Shown: piece after piece, positions 25,574 through 35,667 of the stretch
How positions within the stretch are numbered: position 1 is the first letter of the stretch
Layout of the letters: each line of letters starts with the position of its first letter
Assembly (NCBI GenBank): GCA_038244815.1
Contig: JBBRTB010000006.1
Span: 62,001-126,000 of the forward strand
DNA: 64,000 bases
Origin: DASVHS01 sp038244815
GTDB taxonomy: Bacteria > Acidobacteriota > Thermoanaerobaculia > Gp7-AA8
Reading direction: 5' to 3'
Notes under the pieces: model-generated
Told to the model about the DNA's origin: nothing
Databases searched by the model: none
The model's input: only the letters and a program-made list of their open reading frames with translations
Translations under genes and position numbers: made by a program

Positions 25574-26524
25574 ATGACCGAAACCGTACGTACGGCCGAG
25601 CTCGTGTCCGTGGTCATTCCGGTCTACAACAGTCCGTCGCTGGAAGCGCTGGTGCATCGGATTGCGTCAGCGTTTGAAGGAAGGAGCGAACGCTTCGAGA
25701 TCATTCTCGTCGACGACGGCTCGACGGACCCCGCTGTCTGGCCCGCGCTCGATTCTCTGGCTCGTGGTGGGCAGTCGATCCGGGCGGTGCAACTCACGCG
25801 CAACTTCGGGCAGCAGGCGGCCACGCTCTGCGGGATGCGCGAAGCGCGCGGCGACGTGGTCATCACGATGGACGACGATCTGCAGCACGATCCGGCGGAT
25901 ATTCCGCTGCTCCTGGCGCAGCGTGAGCACGACATCGTCATCGGCCAGCTCGTCAGAAGTGAACACGGTCCATTCCGGCGCCTGGCCAGCACGGCCAAGG
26001 GACTCTTCGACCGCGCCATCATCGGCATTCCGAAGGGAGTCCGTCTGAGTTCATTCCGGTTGCTACGGCGCACCGTGGTGGACGGGATCCTGACGATGCG
26101 TGCCACGCATCCTTTTCTGCCGGCGCTCATGTTTCATGTGAGCAAGGACGTCGTCGGCGTGCCGGTCACGCACAGCCGCCGCCCTTCAGGCCGCAGCGGA
26201 TACACGTTCTCCAGGCTCCTGCGCCTGTTCAGCAACCTCGTGATCAGCAACTCGTCGATCCTGCTGCGGGTGGCGGCGTTTGCCGGATTACTGCTCGCCT
26301 GTGTGAGCTTCGGCCTGGCCGCCGCCGTCATCTATCGCAAGATCGTTCATGGGATCAGCGTGCAGGGATGGACGTCTTTGTTCGCCTCTACGTTGTTGAT
26401 CGGCGGCGCGGTCCTCATGAGCGTCGGAGTCATCGGCGAGTATCTGATCCGGATCATCGAGAGCAGCGACTCCAGGCCGATCTACTTCATCCGGCGCCGA
26501 GCCGGCAACTGTCCGGAAACGTGA
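25574..26524 (+). CDS. Family 2 glycosyltransferase with two C-terminal membrane helices
   Basis: A 316-residue GT2 enzyme of the dolichyl/undecaprenyl-phosphate sugar synthase type (ArnC/DPM1-like). The catalytic domain (about 10-225) has VVIPVYNS, LVDDGSTD, the metal-binding MDDDLQHDP, and an RxSxGRSGYTF loop near the membrane. Two helices (about 232-255 and 270-292) anchor it. These proteins load a sugar onto undecaprenyl phosphate at the inner membrane. The gene is divergent from the WbqC remnant/sulfotransferase. Its last 43 bases are overlapped antisense by the neighbouring membrane-protein frame. Confidence 0.9.
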   Translation: MTETVRTAELVSVVIPVYNSPSLEALVHRIASAFEGRSERFEIILVDDGSTDPAVWPALDSLARGGQSIRAVQLTRNFGQQAATLCGMREARGDVVITMDDDLQHDPADIPLLLAQREHDIVIGQLVRSEHGPFRRLASTAKGLFDRAIIGIPKGVRLSSFRLLRRTVVDGILTMRATHPFLPALMFHVSKDVVGVPVTHSRRPSGRSGYTFSRLLRLFSNLVISNSSILLRVAAFAGLLLACVSFGLAAAVIYRKIVHGISVQGWTSLFASTLLIGGAVLMSVGVIGEYLIRIIESSDSRPIYFIRRRAGNCPET

Positions 26525-27975
26525 AGACACGCTGTCATTCCGAGCCGCGGAGACGGCGAGGAATCTGGGTGGTGGAGCTGCGCCGCCACCGGAGGAGAGC
26601 CCACTGTGGTGCCCGGCATGGGATAGCGCAACGCGTATAGCCGCATCTGAAAGAGAGAGAGCCAGAGTGCCGCCAGGACGGAGACCAGCAGAATCGCGCC
26701 GGTTCTGGCCGTCAACGATTCCAGAAGCGCAGGCATGAGCGCGAAGAGCGCGAGCACGAGAGGGACGAAGAGCAACACGTCATAGAGGTAGGGATGAATG
26801 ACGACGGCCTGGCTGAACACGGCCGCGTAGAGCACCCACGTTCCCGTAAGCCAGACCAGCACCTCCACGCCGATGCGCGGGACTCGCCCGAACACGTACG
26901 CGGCCACGACCAGCAACGCCGACGCAGCACCGAGGAAGAATGTCCAGGTCCAGCGGAAGAGGTAAGGGCGGTTCACCGGCCAGTTGCTTCGCGCCACGTC
27001 CCGGCGGTGGGCGATATCCAGATGATCGCCGTAATACAACGATTCGCCATCCAGACCGCTGCGGAACATGAACGTCGATCCCACCATCTTCACGTCCGGA
27101 AATCGAATCCGTGCGGCAGAGAGCTGAAGCCCGTACACCGCCAGCGCCAGGAACGAAGGAGCAACCGCCAGCAGCAGAAAGCGTCGCCAGCGCTCACGCC
27201 GCGGCTGGAGCAGGAACAGCGTCACGGCCATGCTGGAGATCAGCGCCAGAGCGGCGATCTTCTCCGAGTACGTCATGAGAAAGACGACCACTCCCTGAAA
27301 GATGGAGAGCCGTGAGGTTCTCCGCTCATCGAGGCCTCGTTCTTCGATGAGCATGAAGAGCGTGGCGAAGACGAGCATGGTTGCCTGTGAGGACATTTCC
27401 CAGTAGAGCGAAAGGTTGTCCGGAAACGTAAAGACGACGATGACGATCGAACTTCCGGCGGCAATGGCCAGGGGCGGATCGAGGCCGGCCCGCCGGGTCA
27501 GGCGATAGGCCAGAAGACCGAGCAGCGCTGACAGAAGCAGGGCCACCAGCTCGTTGTGAACGGCGGACAGCCGCCAACTGTAGCGCCCGAAGATCGTGTA
27601 CCAGATCTTTTCCAGAATGAAGGTACTGACCAGGTGCGCGCCGGTCGAGGTGCGGTAGATCACGATCTCATTTGCCGGTGCGGGCGCCGGTTCCGCCACG
27701 AGGCCGAAGTAGTGGAAATAGCCTCTGGTCACCCAGATCATGATTCTGTCGTGGGCGCGGATGCTCCCCGGGTTTTCCGTCAGCAGCGAGGACGGACGCA
27801 CATGCACCGTCAGGAATGACGCCGTGAACACGACGAGCCCCACCGCCAGGAAGATGACGAACAGGAACGCGGTCCGATCGAGCAGCGGTCGTCGTTGTGG
27901 GGGCGGGAGCAGGTTTTCCCCCGGCTCCTCGTCCGCAGGTTCGCTGAGGACCGAAGGTTGCGCGATTTCACTCAT
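26482..27975 (-). CDS. Polytopic membrane protein of the glycan island, with REP-derived C-terminus
   Basis: About 497 residues with a cytosolic Pro/Glu-rich N-terminus and ten to twelve predicted membrane helices (from about residue 37 to 460), plus a large exported loop after the first helix. The pattern resembles GT-C-type or O-antigen-associated membrane proteins, but I see no DxD-type motif that would prove glycosyltransferase activity. The last roughly 30 residues (after VAAQL) are translated from a REP element at 26533-26572 and from antisense of the GT2 gene, so the native C-terminus has probably been replaced or extended. Start at ATG 27975 or TTG 27978. Confidence 0.72.
   Translation of the reverse strand: MSEIAQPSVLSEPADEEPGENLLPPPQRRPLLDRTAFLFVIFLAVGLVVFTASFLTVHVRPSSLLTENPGSIRAHDRIMIWVTRGYFHYFGLVAEPAPAPANEIVIYRTSTGAHLVSTFILEKIWYTIFGRYSWRLSAVHNELVALLLSALLGLLAYRLTRRAGLDPPLAIAAGSSIVIVVFTFPDNLSLYWEMSSQATMLVFATLFMLIEERGLDERRTSRLSIFQGVVVFLMTYSEKIAALALISSMAVTLFLLQPRRERWRRFLLLAVAPSFLALAVYGLQLSAARIRFPDVKMVGSTFMFRSGLDGESLYYGDHLDIAHRRDVARSNWPVNRPYLFRWTWTFFLGAASALLVVAAYVFGRVPRIGVEVLVWLTGTWVLYAAVFSQAVVIHPYLYDVLLFVPLVLALFALMPALLESLTARTGAILLVSVLAALWLSLFQMRLYALRYPMPGTTVGSPPVAAQLHHPDSSPSPRLGMTACLHVSGQLPARRRMK
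26533..26572. repeat. REP element (CATTCCGAG ... GAGGAATCTGGG type)
   Basis: A 40-base element with the outer sequences TCATTCCGAG and GAGGAATCTGGG. It is one of eight copies in the window. This copy lies inside the 3' end of the polytopic membrane protein frame. Confidence 0.85.
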
Positions 27976-28026
27976 CAAGCGATGATGCCGGGATCTCGGA
28001 TGCGACTCTAACGGAGCGTCGAAGGG

Positions 28027-29202
28027 GTGTCAAAAACGATCGAGCACGGCAGGCCCGTTGCGCCGGGCGCGAAGTCTTCGCCTCCGCTGATTCCCTTCAC
28101 GCGCGTGCACCTGACCGGGCGCGAAACGGACTACATCCGGCAGGTCCTCGAAACAAGTGCTCTGGCCGGCGACGGACTGTTCGCTCAGCGCTGCGAACGC
28201 TGGCTGGAGACGAACATCGGCTGCGCGCGCGCGTTGCTCACTCCCTCGGGCACTGCCGCGCTGGAGATGGCCGCGTTGCTCGCCGACGTCCAGCCCGGCG
28301 ACGAGGTCATCCTTCCCTCGTTTACGTTCTCGTCGACCGCGAATGCGTTTGTGCTGCGCGGCACCATCCCGGTATTTGTCGATATCGACCCGCGCACTCT
28401 CAACATCGACCCGGAGCAGGTCGAGCGGGCGATCTCCCCGCGCACCCGTGCCATCGTACCGGTTCACTATGCCGGTCATGCCTGCGATATGGACGCCATC
28501 AGCGGCATTGGGCGCCAGTCGAATGCAATCGTGATTGAGGACGCTGCGCAGGCGCTGTGGTCGACGTGGAAGGGAAAGCCGCTTGGCAGTTTCGGCACGA
28601 CCGCCGCTCTGAGCTTTCATGAGACGAAGAACGTCACGTCCGGAGAGGGCGGTTGTCTTCTCATCAACGACGAGTCGCTGATCGAGCGGGCCGAGGTGAT
28701 TCGGGAAAAAGGAACGAATCGCAGCCGCTTTCATCGAGGAGAGATCAGTAAATACTCGTGGATCGACATCGGATCGTCCTACCTCCCGAGCGAGCTCACC
28801 GCGGCCTTTCTCCTCGCCCAGCTCGAGGAGAGCGCCCTCATCACCGAACGGCGCCGCTCCGTCTGGCGTCAATACCACGCCACCCTCGCACCGCTCGAGG
28901 CCGACGGACGGCTCGTCCGTAATGCCACGGACGCAGGAAACGCCCACATCTACTATGTCCTGGTCCCGGCGGAGAGGCGAGGGGCGTTGATCGCGGCGCT
29001 GAGAGCGCGCGGCATCGTGGCCGTCTTTCACTATCTTCCGCTGCACAGCTCCCCGGCGGGACGGCGTTACGGGCGCGCGGTCGGATCTCTCACCGTGACG
29101 AACACCATCAGCGAGCAGTTGCTTCGCCTGCCGCTGTGGCCGGACATGACCGCGGATCACGTGGCATTCGTGGTGGATTCGATCGCACAGTCATTGGAGT
29201 GA
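28027..29202 (+). CDS. wecE: dTDP-4-amino-4,6-dideoxygalactose transaminase (WecE/RffA-like)
   Basis: A 391-residue PLP-dependent aminotransferase that matches E. coli WecE along the whole chain, with segments such as LTPSGTAALEMAALL, PGDEVILPSFTFSSTANAFVLRG, IVPVHYAGHACDMD and EKGTNRSRFHRG. The PLP lysine is Lys201 in SFHETKN. In enterobacteria the enzyme makes TDP-Fuc4N for enterobacterial common antigen; here it most likely feeds an amino sugar into a surface glycan. Start is GTG at 28027, with a GAAGGG sequence directly before it. The partner genes of TDP-sugar synthesis (rmlA, rmlB, wecD) are not in the window. Confidence 0.92.
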   Translation: MSKTIEHGRPVAPGAKSSPPLIPFTRVHLTGRETDYIRQVLETSALAGDGLFAQRCERWLETNIGCARALLTPSGTAALEMAALLADVQPGDEVILPSFTFSSTANAFVLRGTIPVFVDIDPRTLNIDPEQVERAISPRTRAIVPVHYAGHACDMDAISGIGRQSNAIVIEDAAQALWSTWKGKPLGSFGTTAALSFHETKNVTSGEGGCLLINDESLIERAEVIREKGTNRSRFHRGEISKYSWIDIGSSYLPSELTAAFLLAQLEESALITERRRSVWRQYHATLAPLEADGRLVRNATDAGNAHIYYVLVPAERRGALIAALRARGIVAVFHYLPLHSSPAGRRYGRAVGSLTVTNTISEQLLRLPLWPDMTADHVAFVVDSIAQSLE

Positions 29203-29274
29203 GTCGTCGACCGGCGATCCGCCGATTGCCAGAGCCGCGGATTCCCGCGGCCCTGGCGATGGCAAATGAATGGG

Positions 29275-31083
29275 TTACTTGACCGGGAACGCGTCCGGGC
29301 GCTCGACCTGGTAGTCGAGGTAGCCCTTCCGGATTCCCTGAACGAAGTAATCGAATTCGAGATCGGGCGTTCCCTGAGCGACCTTGACGACGAGCTTGCC
29401 GGGCGATTTCTCGGCCACGTAGAGCTGGCCCCACGCGCCGACGGGTGTGAGTTGCACGGTCATCCGCTCCGTCTCGGTGATGTGGGAAAAGTAACCCGGG
29501 AGCTCGATGGCCACTTCGCCGTTCACGGTCTTTGCCGAGCCACGAATGTAGGTGCCGGCTTCCGGGCCTTCGAGCGCCGCGTAGTAGAGAGCGCGCTTCG
29601 AGTCCGAGGGATCGGCGACGGCGAAGTTCTTCACTCCGCTGACCGTGAGGTTGCCGGGAATCGTGACCGAGCCTGCGCTGTCGATGGTCATGCGCGCCGC
29701 CGAGTTCGTTCCCAGGATCAGGGGAGTCGCTCCCAGCGTTCCGAGGATCAAACCGTTACCCGAGACTGCGAGCATCTCGTTCCATCCGCCGAGAGTCTGG
29801 CCGAATCGGCTGATGGTACGGCTCGCGGCGTGTGCTTGGAAATTCACGGTTGCAACATCCGACTTCGCGCGGAGCACTCCTGCCGCACTGGCGCCGGCAT
29901 TGGAGTTCTCGATGACGAGGAGCGTGTTGGCGTCGACATTCTCAAATACGTGGAGTTTCTGGCTTGGGCTGGAGGTCCCCACTCCAACGAATCCGCTCGC
30001 GGCGATGTCGATCGAGCTGGTTGGCGCACCGGGACGGATGCGGAACGGCAGTCTGGAGCCGCCCGTCACGTCGCGGACGAAAAAGTTTGCTTCGTTTCCG
30101 GCGATGTCCCAGGTCTGCGATGTGAATCCGCCCGATGAATTCTGTTCGAGGCGCATGCCCGGAGTGTTGCTCGTGGCCACATGGATATCGAGGACCGGTG
30201 TGGCCGTGCGAAGGCCCAGCCTGCCGCTGCTGTCGACGAAGACGGAGTTGTTCGGTGAGGCGGCTGTGATGGTGAAGGGAACTCTCGCGTTTGAGACGTC
30301 CTCGATCGAGAACTTGTTGGCACCGCCGCTGGCCGAGTCGTTGGCCGTGAGCTGCCAGTCGACGTTCGGGAATCCCGACGAAACACTGGTGTCGTCGAAT
30401 TTGATGCGCGTGTTGTTCTCTTTGAGGCGGAGGGTGTCGAATCCGAAGCTCTCGTTGTTGATGCAGTCGAGGCCGATGCACTCGCTTCCCTGAACGATGA
30501 GGTCATCGGGGATGACCTGATCGTTGACGACGGGCACGAGCCGGCCGGAGGCCGACACGGCACCGCCGGTCCCCGTCGACGTCGACGTGGCGGCACGCGG
30601 CGCCCCCGATGCGGAGGCGCCATTGGTCTTCTCCTGCACGTCCGGCGACACGAACGAACCATTGAGAATCGAGAAGGCGCCGGAATCGGTCATGGGATGG
30701 TCGAGCCCGGCATCGCGCGCTGCCTTCCGCGCGGCGGCGTCGTCGTTGTTCTTGCGGGCTTCATTCAGCTTCTGTTTGACGGCGGAGGAGACCGGCGGAG
30801 TCACCACCAGGTCGTACACGTAAATGCCGTCGAGCGTCGCGTCGCCCAGGTCCTTGAGCGCGACGTTCATCGTCTGACCCTTCGACTCGAACCGGTGCGT
30901 CTCCCCGTCGGGACCACTGACGGTCAGTGTGACCGCGTCGCTCGGGACCAGGACTCTCCACTGGACCATGTGCGGGCTGACGGAGATCTGAGCGACCGGT
31001 CCGCTCGGAGGCGCGGCGAATACGGCGCACGCCAGAAGAACCATCAGTGCGCTGGCGATGACAACGGGACTTCGGTTGGGCAT
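29275..31083 (-). CDS. Large secreted protein with beta-solenoid/tail-fibre-like repeats
   Basis: A 602-residue protein with a signal peptide (about 1-23). An N-terminal beta domain (25-120) and a helical charged stretch lead into a Ser/Thr/Gly-rich linker near 155-175. Residues about 230-480 contain repeats typical of receptor-binding and tail-fibre-like proteins, for example FVDSSGRLGLRTATPVLDIHV and GFVGVGTSSPSQKLHV (the VGIGTxxPxxKLHV type), and GNLTVSGVKNF. The C-terminal domain (about 500-602) is a compact beta domain, not a recognised endosialidase chaperone. No phage genes are near, so a surface or extracellular role fits better. AAAGGAG precedes the ATG by eight bases. Confidence 0.75.
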   Translation of the reverse strand: MPNRSPVVIASALMVLLACAVFAAPPSGPVAQISVSPHMVQWRVLVPSDAVTLTVSGPDGETHRFESKGQTMNVALKDLGDATLDGIYVYDLVVTPPVSSAVKQKLNEARKNNDDAAARKAARDAGLDHPMTDSGAFSILNGSFVSPDVQEKTNGASASGAPRAATSTSTGTGGAVSASGRLVPVVNDQVIPDDLIVQGSECIGLDCINNESFGFDTLRLKENNTRIKFDDTSVSSGFPNVDWQLTANDSASGGANKFSIEDVSNARVPFTITAASPNNSVFVDSSGRLGLRTATPVLDIHVATSNTPGMRLEQNSSGGFTSQTWDIAGNEANFFVRDVTGGSRLPFRIRPGAPTSSIDIAASGFVGVGTSSPSQKLHVFENVDANTLLVIENSNAGASAAGVLRAKSDVATVNFQAHAASRTISRFGQTLGGWNEMLAVSGNGLILGTLGATPLILGTNSAARMTIDSAGSVTIPGNLTVSGVKNFAVADPSDSKRALYYAALEGPEAGTYIRGSAKTVNGEVAIELPGYFSHITETERMTVQLTPVGAWGQLYVAEKSPGKLVVKVAQGTPDLEFDYFVQGIRKGYLDYQVERPDAFPVK

Positions 31084-31392
31084 GTCGAGTCTCCTTTTCT
31101 ATCTCTGCAGATGATCGTCGACGACGATCACGGCGGCCCGACGAACTCTCGACCACCTGGGTCTCCTAGGGGAACGATGTCGAATATAGCATGTCCCGGT
31201 GCGCCAGTAACTCTATCGAAGGATGTATATCCATGAAAATTGATGCGTCCTGTCGGCCTCCACTGAAGGCATGTTTTTCAGCGCCCCATGACGCGTCGCG
31301 GTGATACGCTGCCGTTCTCGGCGCGTCGGGAGACTTCAGCAAGGGGACCGATTTCGATGGGCCGGAAAATCTACTCGAGGAGACGTCCACCC

Positions 31393-33906
31393 ATGCCTGT
31401 CCATCGACTGCTGCCGCGGGTTGCCTCGTTGCTCTCGCTGACCTTTTTCGGCGCATCCCTTCTCTTCGCGCAGGGCGTAACCATCGTCAAGTCGACCAAC
31501 GGCCAGCATCCCAGCGCTCCTCCCGGCCCCATCGTGCCGGTCGGATCCACCGTCACCTGGACGTATCTGGTCTCGAACATCAGTGGGCGCGATCTCACCA
31601 ACGTCTCCGTCTCCGACGATCCCGCCGGGGCGATCACCTGTCCCTCCACCACGCTGACCGCCGGGACGTCGATGACCTGTACGGCGACGGGCACCGCGGT
31701 GGCGGGCCAGTACACGAATACCGGGACCGTTATGGCGGACGATGGAGGCGTGCCGGTGTCCGCCTCGGATGTGAGCTATTACTACGGGCAGCCACCCGGT
31801 CTGCTCTCCCTCGTCAAGTCGACGAACGGCCAGGATGCCAACACACCGCCCGGCCCGGTCGTTGCGCCGGGTTCGACGGTCAACTGGACCTACGTCGTCA
31901 CCAATACGAGCAGCGATCCCCTGACCGGAGTGTCGGTGACCGACGATCAGGGCGTCACGGTCAGCTGCCCGCAGACCACTCTCTCGCCGGGCGAGTCGAT
32001 GACCTGCACCGCCAGCGGCACCGCCATCACCGGCCAGTACACAAACATCGGGATCGCCTCGGCCACGCATCCTGTCGTCGGACCAATCGTGGCAACCGAC
32101 CCAAGCAATTACTTCGGTCAGGGCACCGACTTCGACTTCGGCGATGCGCCCGACAGCTACGGCACCTCGTTCGCTTCCAACGGTGCGCGCCACAGCCTCG
32201 ACCCGGCCGTCTTTCTCGGTGCCTGTGTCGATGCAGAGCTCGACGCGCTGGTATCGCCGGCCGCGGACGGCGATGACACCAACGCCGGCACCACGACCAA
32301 TGGCACGTGTGCCACACCGGGAGACGACGAAGACGGTGTCGTGTTCAACGGCTCGCTCGTCGCCGGCCAGAGCGCATCGGTGACGGTTGTCGCCAACGCG
32401 CCGTGCACGCTCTCCGCGTGGATCGACTTCGGAATCGACGGAGGCTTCGGCGTTGCTGATAGCCTCTTCCCGGGCGGTACCGCTCTGGCGGCCGGCAGCA
32501 ACACGCTGAACTTCACCGTTCCTCCGACGGCGACCGCCGGGCAAAGCTATGCGCGTTTTCGGTGCACGACGGATGGGCCGGTCGGGCCGACAGGCGCCGC
32601 CCGCGACGGTGAGGTCGAGGACTATCAGGTGACCCTCGTCCCGTCGGCGGACCTTTCCGTATCGAAGAGTGACAGTCCCGATCCGGTCACGCCGGGATCG
32701 TCGCTGACCTACACGATCACCGTCACCAATGCAGGGCCGAGCAGTGCCCCCGTGGCCACTCTGTCGGACTCACTTCCCGCCGGAACGACGTTCATGGCGC
32801 TCGCAGCTCCCGGCGGCTGGAGTTGCAGCACGCCGGCCGTCGGTGCGAACGGGATGGTCTCCTGCAATGCGGCTTCGATGACACCCGGCAGCGCTACGTT
32901 CACTCTGACGGTGGCGACCGCTGCAAGCCTTGCCCCCGCGTCGACGATCTCCAACACTTCGACAGCATCTTCCTCGGCCGTCGACCTGGTCCCTGGCAAC
33001 AACAGCGCGACGGCGACGACCACAGTCGGCCCTGCGCAGTCGGATGTCTCGGTCGCCAAGACTGGCTCGCCGAACCCCGTGGCGCCCGGTGGGAATCTCA
33101 CGTACACGATCACGGTCGGTAACGCAGGTCCCAGCGATGCGGCCGGTCTCACCCTGACGGACATACTTCCCGCCGGTACGACGTTCGTCTCTCTCACCGC
33201 TCCCGGTGGCTGGACGTGCTCGACGCCCGCGGCCGGCGCGAACGGAACGGTCTCCTGCACGGCGCCGATATTGCCCCCGGGAGTCAATTTCGTGTTCACG
33301 CTCGTCGTCAAGGTGGACCCGGCCACAGCGGCCGGTACTTCGATCTCGAACACCGCGACGGTCTCCTCGACGAGCTCTGATCCGGCCGCGGGAAACAACA
33401 GCTCGACGATGATGGCGACCGCGTCGGCGGCTCAGGCCGACCTGTCGATCGCCAAGACGGGCGCTGGGGTCGCCAGCGCCGGTACCCCGATTACCTACAC
33501 GATCAACGTCACCAACAACGGACCGAGCACGGCCACGTCGGTGGTCATGTCGGACACGCTTCCGGCCCAGACGACGTTCCTCGCACTGGTCTCCCCGGGT
33601 GGCTGGGCGTGTACCACGCCGGCGGCGGGCACCACAGGTAGCGTGTCCTGCTCGGCTCCGTCGATGGCGCCGGGCAATGCGGTGTTCACCCTGACCGTGT
33701 TCGTCGGGTCGTCGGTCCCCAATGGAACGTCGATCTCGAACACGGCGCAGGTGGCGTCACCGACCGCCGATTCCAACCTCACCAACAACAGCAGCACGCT
33801 GACGACGACCAGCGCACAGGCGGTTCCGGCGCTTTCCGGACGGGAGCTGATCGCGTTGCTACTCGTTCTTGCCGGACTCGGAGCGGTCATGATTCGCCGG
33901 ACCTGA
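31393..33906 (+). CDS. Secreted DUF11/GEVED repeat protein with IPTL-CTERM-like sorting signal
   Basis: About 837 residues. Signal peptide 1-27. Two related beta repeats (about 28-130 and 130-240, each opening with KSTNGQ), then a GEVED domain (about 246-415, opening DFGDAPDSYGT and closing DGEVEDYQVTL), then three DUF11 repeats starting near 419, 550 and 682, each with LTYTITVTNAGPS-like strands. The C-terminus (811-837, VPALSGRELIALLLVLAGLG then RR) has the plan of an IPTL-CTERM signal: short motif, membrane helix, basic end. Such tails are processed by exosortase-type enzymes and accompany exopolysaccharide systems. GAGGAG lies nine bases before the chosen ATG; an ATG at 31357 is possible. 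Confidence 0.85.
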   Translation: MPVHRLLPRVASLLSLTFFGASLLFAQGVTIVKSTNGQHPSAPPGPIVPVGSTVTWTYLVSNISGRDLTNVSVSDDPAGAITCPSTTLTAGTSMTCTATGTAVAGQYTNTGTVMADDGGVPVSASDVSYYYGQPPGLLSLVKSTNGQDANTPPGPVVAPGSTVNWTYVVTNTSSDPLTGVSVTDDQGVTVSCPQTTLSPGESMTCTASGTAITGQYTNIGIASATHPVVGPIVATDPSNYFGQGTDFDFGDAPDSYGTSFASNGARHSLDPAVFLGACVDAELDALVSPAADGDDTNAGTTTNGTCATPGDDEDGVVFNGSLVAGQSASVTVVANAPCTLSAWIDFGIDGGFGVADSLFPGGTALAAGSNTLNFTVPPTATAGQSYARFRCTTDGPVGPTGAARDGEVEDYQVTLVPSADLSVSKSDSPDPVTPGSSLTYTITVTNAGPSSAPVATLSDSLPAGTTFMALAAPGGWSCSTPAVGANGMVSCNAASMTPGSATFTLTVATAASLAPASTISNTSTASSSAVDLVPGNNSATATTTVGPAQSDVSVAKTGSPNPVAPGGNLTYTITVGNAGPSDAAGLTLTDILPAGTTFVSLTAPGGWTCSTPAAGANGTVSCTAPILPPGVNFVFTLVVKVDPATAAGTSISNTATVSSTSSDPAAGNNSSTMMATASAAQADLSIAKTGAGVASAGTPITYTINVTNNGPSTATSVVMSDTLPAQTTFLALVSPGGWACTTPAAGTTGSVSCSAPSMAPGNAVFTLTVFVGSSVPNGTSISNTAQVASPTADSNLTNNSSTLTTTSAQAVPALSGRELIALLLVLAGLGAVMIRRT

Positions 33907-33920
33907 CGGCAGAGACGACT

Positions 33921-35333
<1,413 letters not shown>

Positions 35334-35350
35334 CCGTCGGCGCGCACCCC

Positions 35351-35440
35351 CCGCCCAGATTCCTCGCCGTCTACGCGGCTCGGAATGACTCGGTCTGGCG
35401 CAACGCCGTCATTCCGAGCGCAAGCGAGGAATCTGGGCGG
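35351..35440. repeat. Inverted pair of REP elements
   Basis: One REP copy on the reverse strand (35351-35389) and one on the forward strand (35408-35440) face each other across 18 bases and can fold into a long hairpin. It lies just behind glpK and borders the VapC remnant. Confidence 0.85.
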
Positions 35441-35443
35441 TGA

Positions 35444-35548
35444 GCGCTTGACCGGCTTCTCGTCGCGCAGGCTCTGGTCGAGGCAATCACGCTCCTCACC
35501 GCCGATGCCCAGCTCGCGCGCTACCGCGGGCCGGTGCGAAAGGTCTGA
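35444..35548 (+). pseudogene. C-terminal remnant of a VapC-type PIN-domain toxin gene
   Basis: A 34-codon frame directly after a REP copy encodes ALDRLLVAQALVEAITLLTA and then the DAQLARY ending. This is the C-terminal signature of VapC toxins (D-R-L-L-x-A-Q-A, TxDxxLxxY), including the last conserved acidic residue of the PIN active site. The first roughly 95 residues are missing, no antitoxin gene is adjacent, and the frame has no start codon, so it is a dead fragment. Confidence 0.75.
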
Positions 35549-35667
35549 ACGGTAGCGGGAAACAGAGGACCGTTACCGTTTCCTCGGCGACTGGTCCGGG
35601 ACGAAGACGGGGGACTGGAGATGACCCATCTCCAGTCCCCAATCAATGTTGTCAGAGGCCCGAGGCC
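35549..35667. other. Intergenic stretch with a perfect 14-bp hairpin
   Basis: GGGGACTGGAGATG (35610-35623) and its reverse complement (35627-35640) enclose a three-base loop. It lies between glpK/VapC remnant and the convergent DUF4440 gene and may stop transcription, although no T tract follows on either strand. A GAGGCCC heptamer pair (35655-35670) then abuts and includes the stop codon of the DUF4440 gene. Confidence 0.6.

Noticed and set aside
29275..31083. Tail-fibre-like protein considered as evidence for a prophage
   Set aside because: No capsid, terminase, tail-assembly, integrase or lysis gene is near, and the protein has a Sec signal peptide.
35610..35640. 14-bp hairpin considered as a standard rho-independent terminator
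   Set aside because: No T tract follows on either strand, so I list it only as a hairpin.
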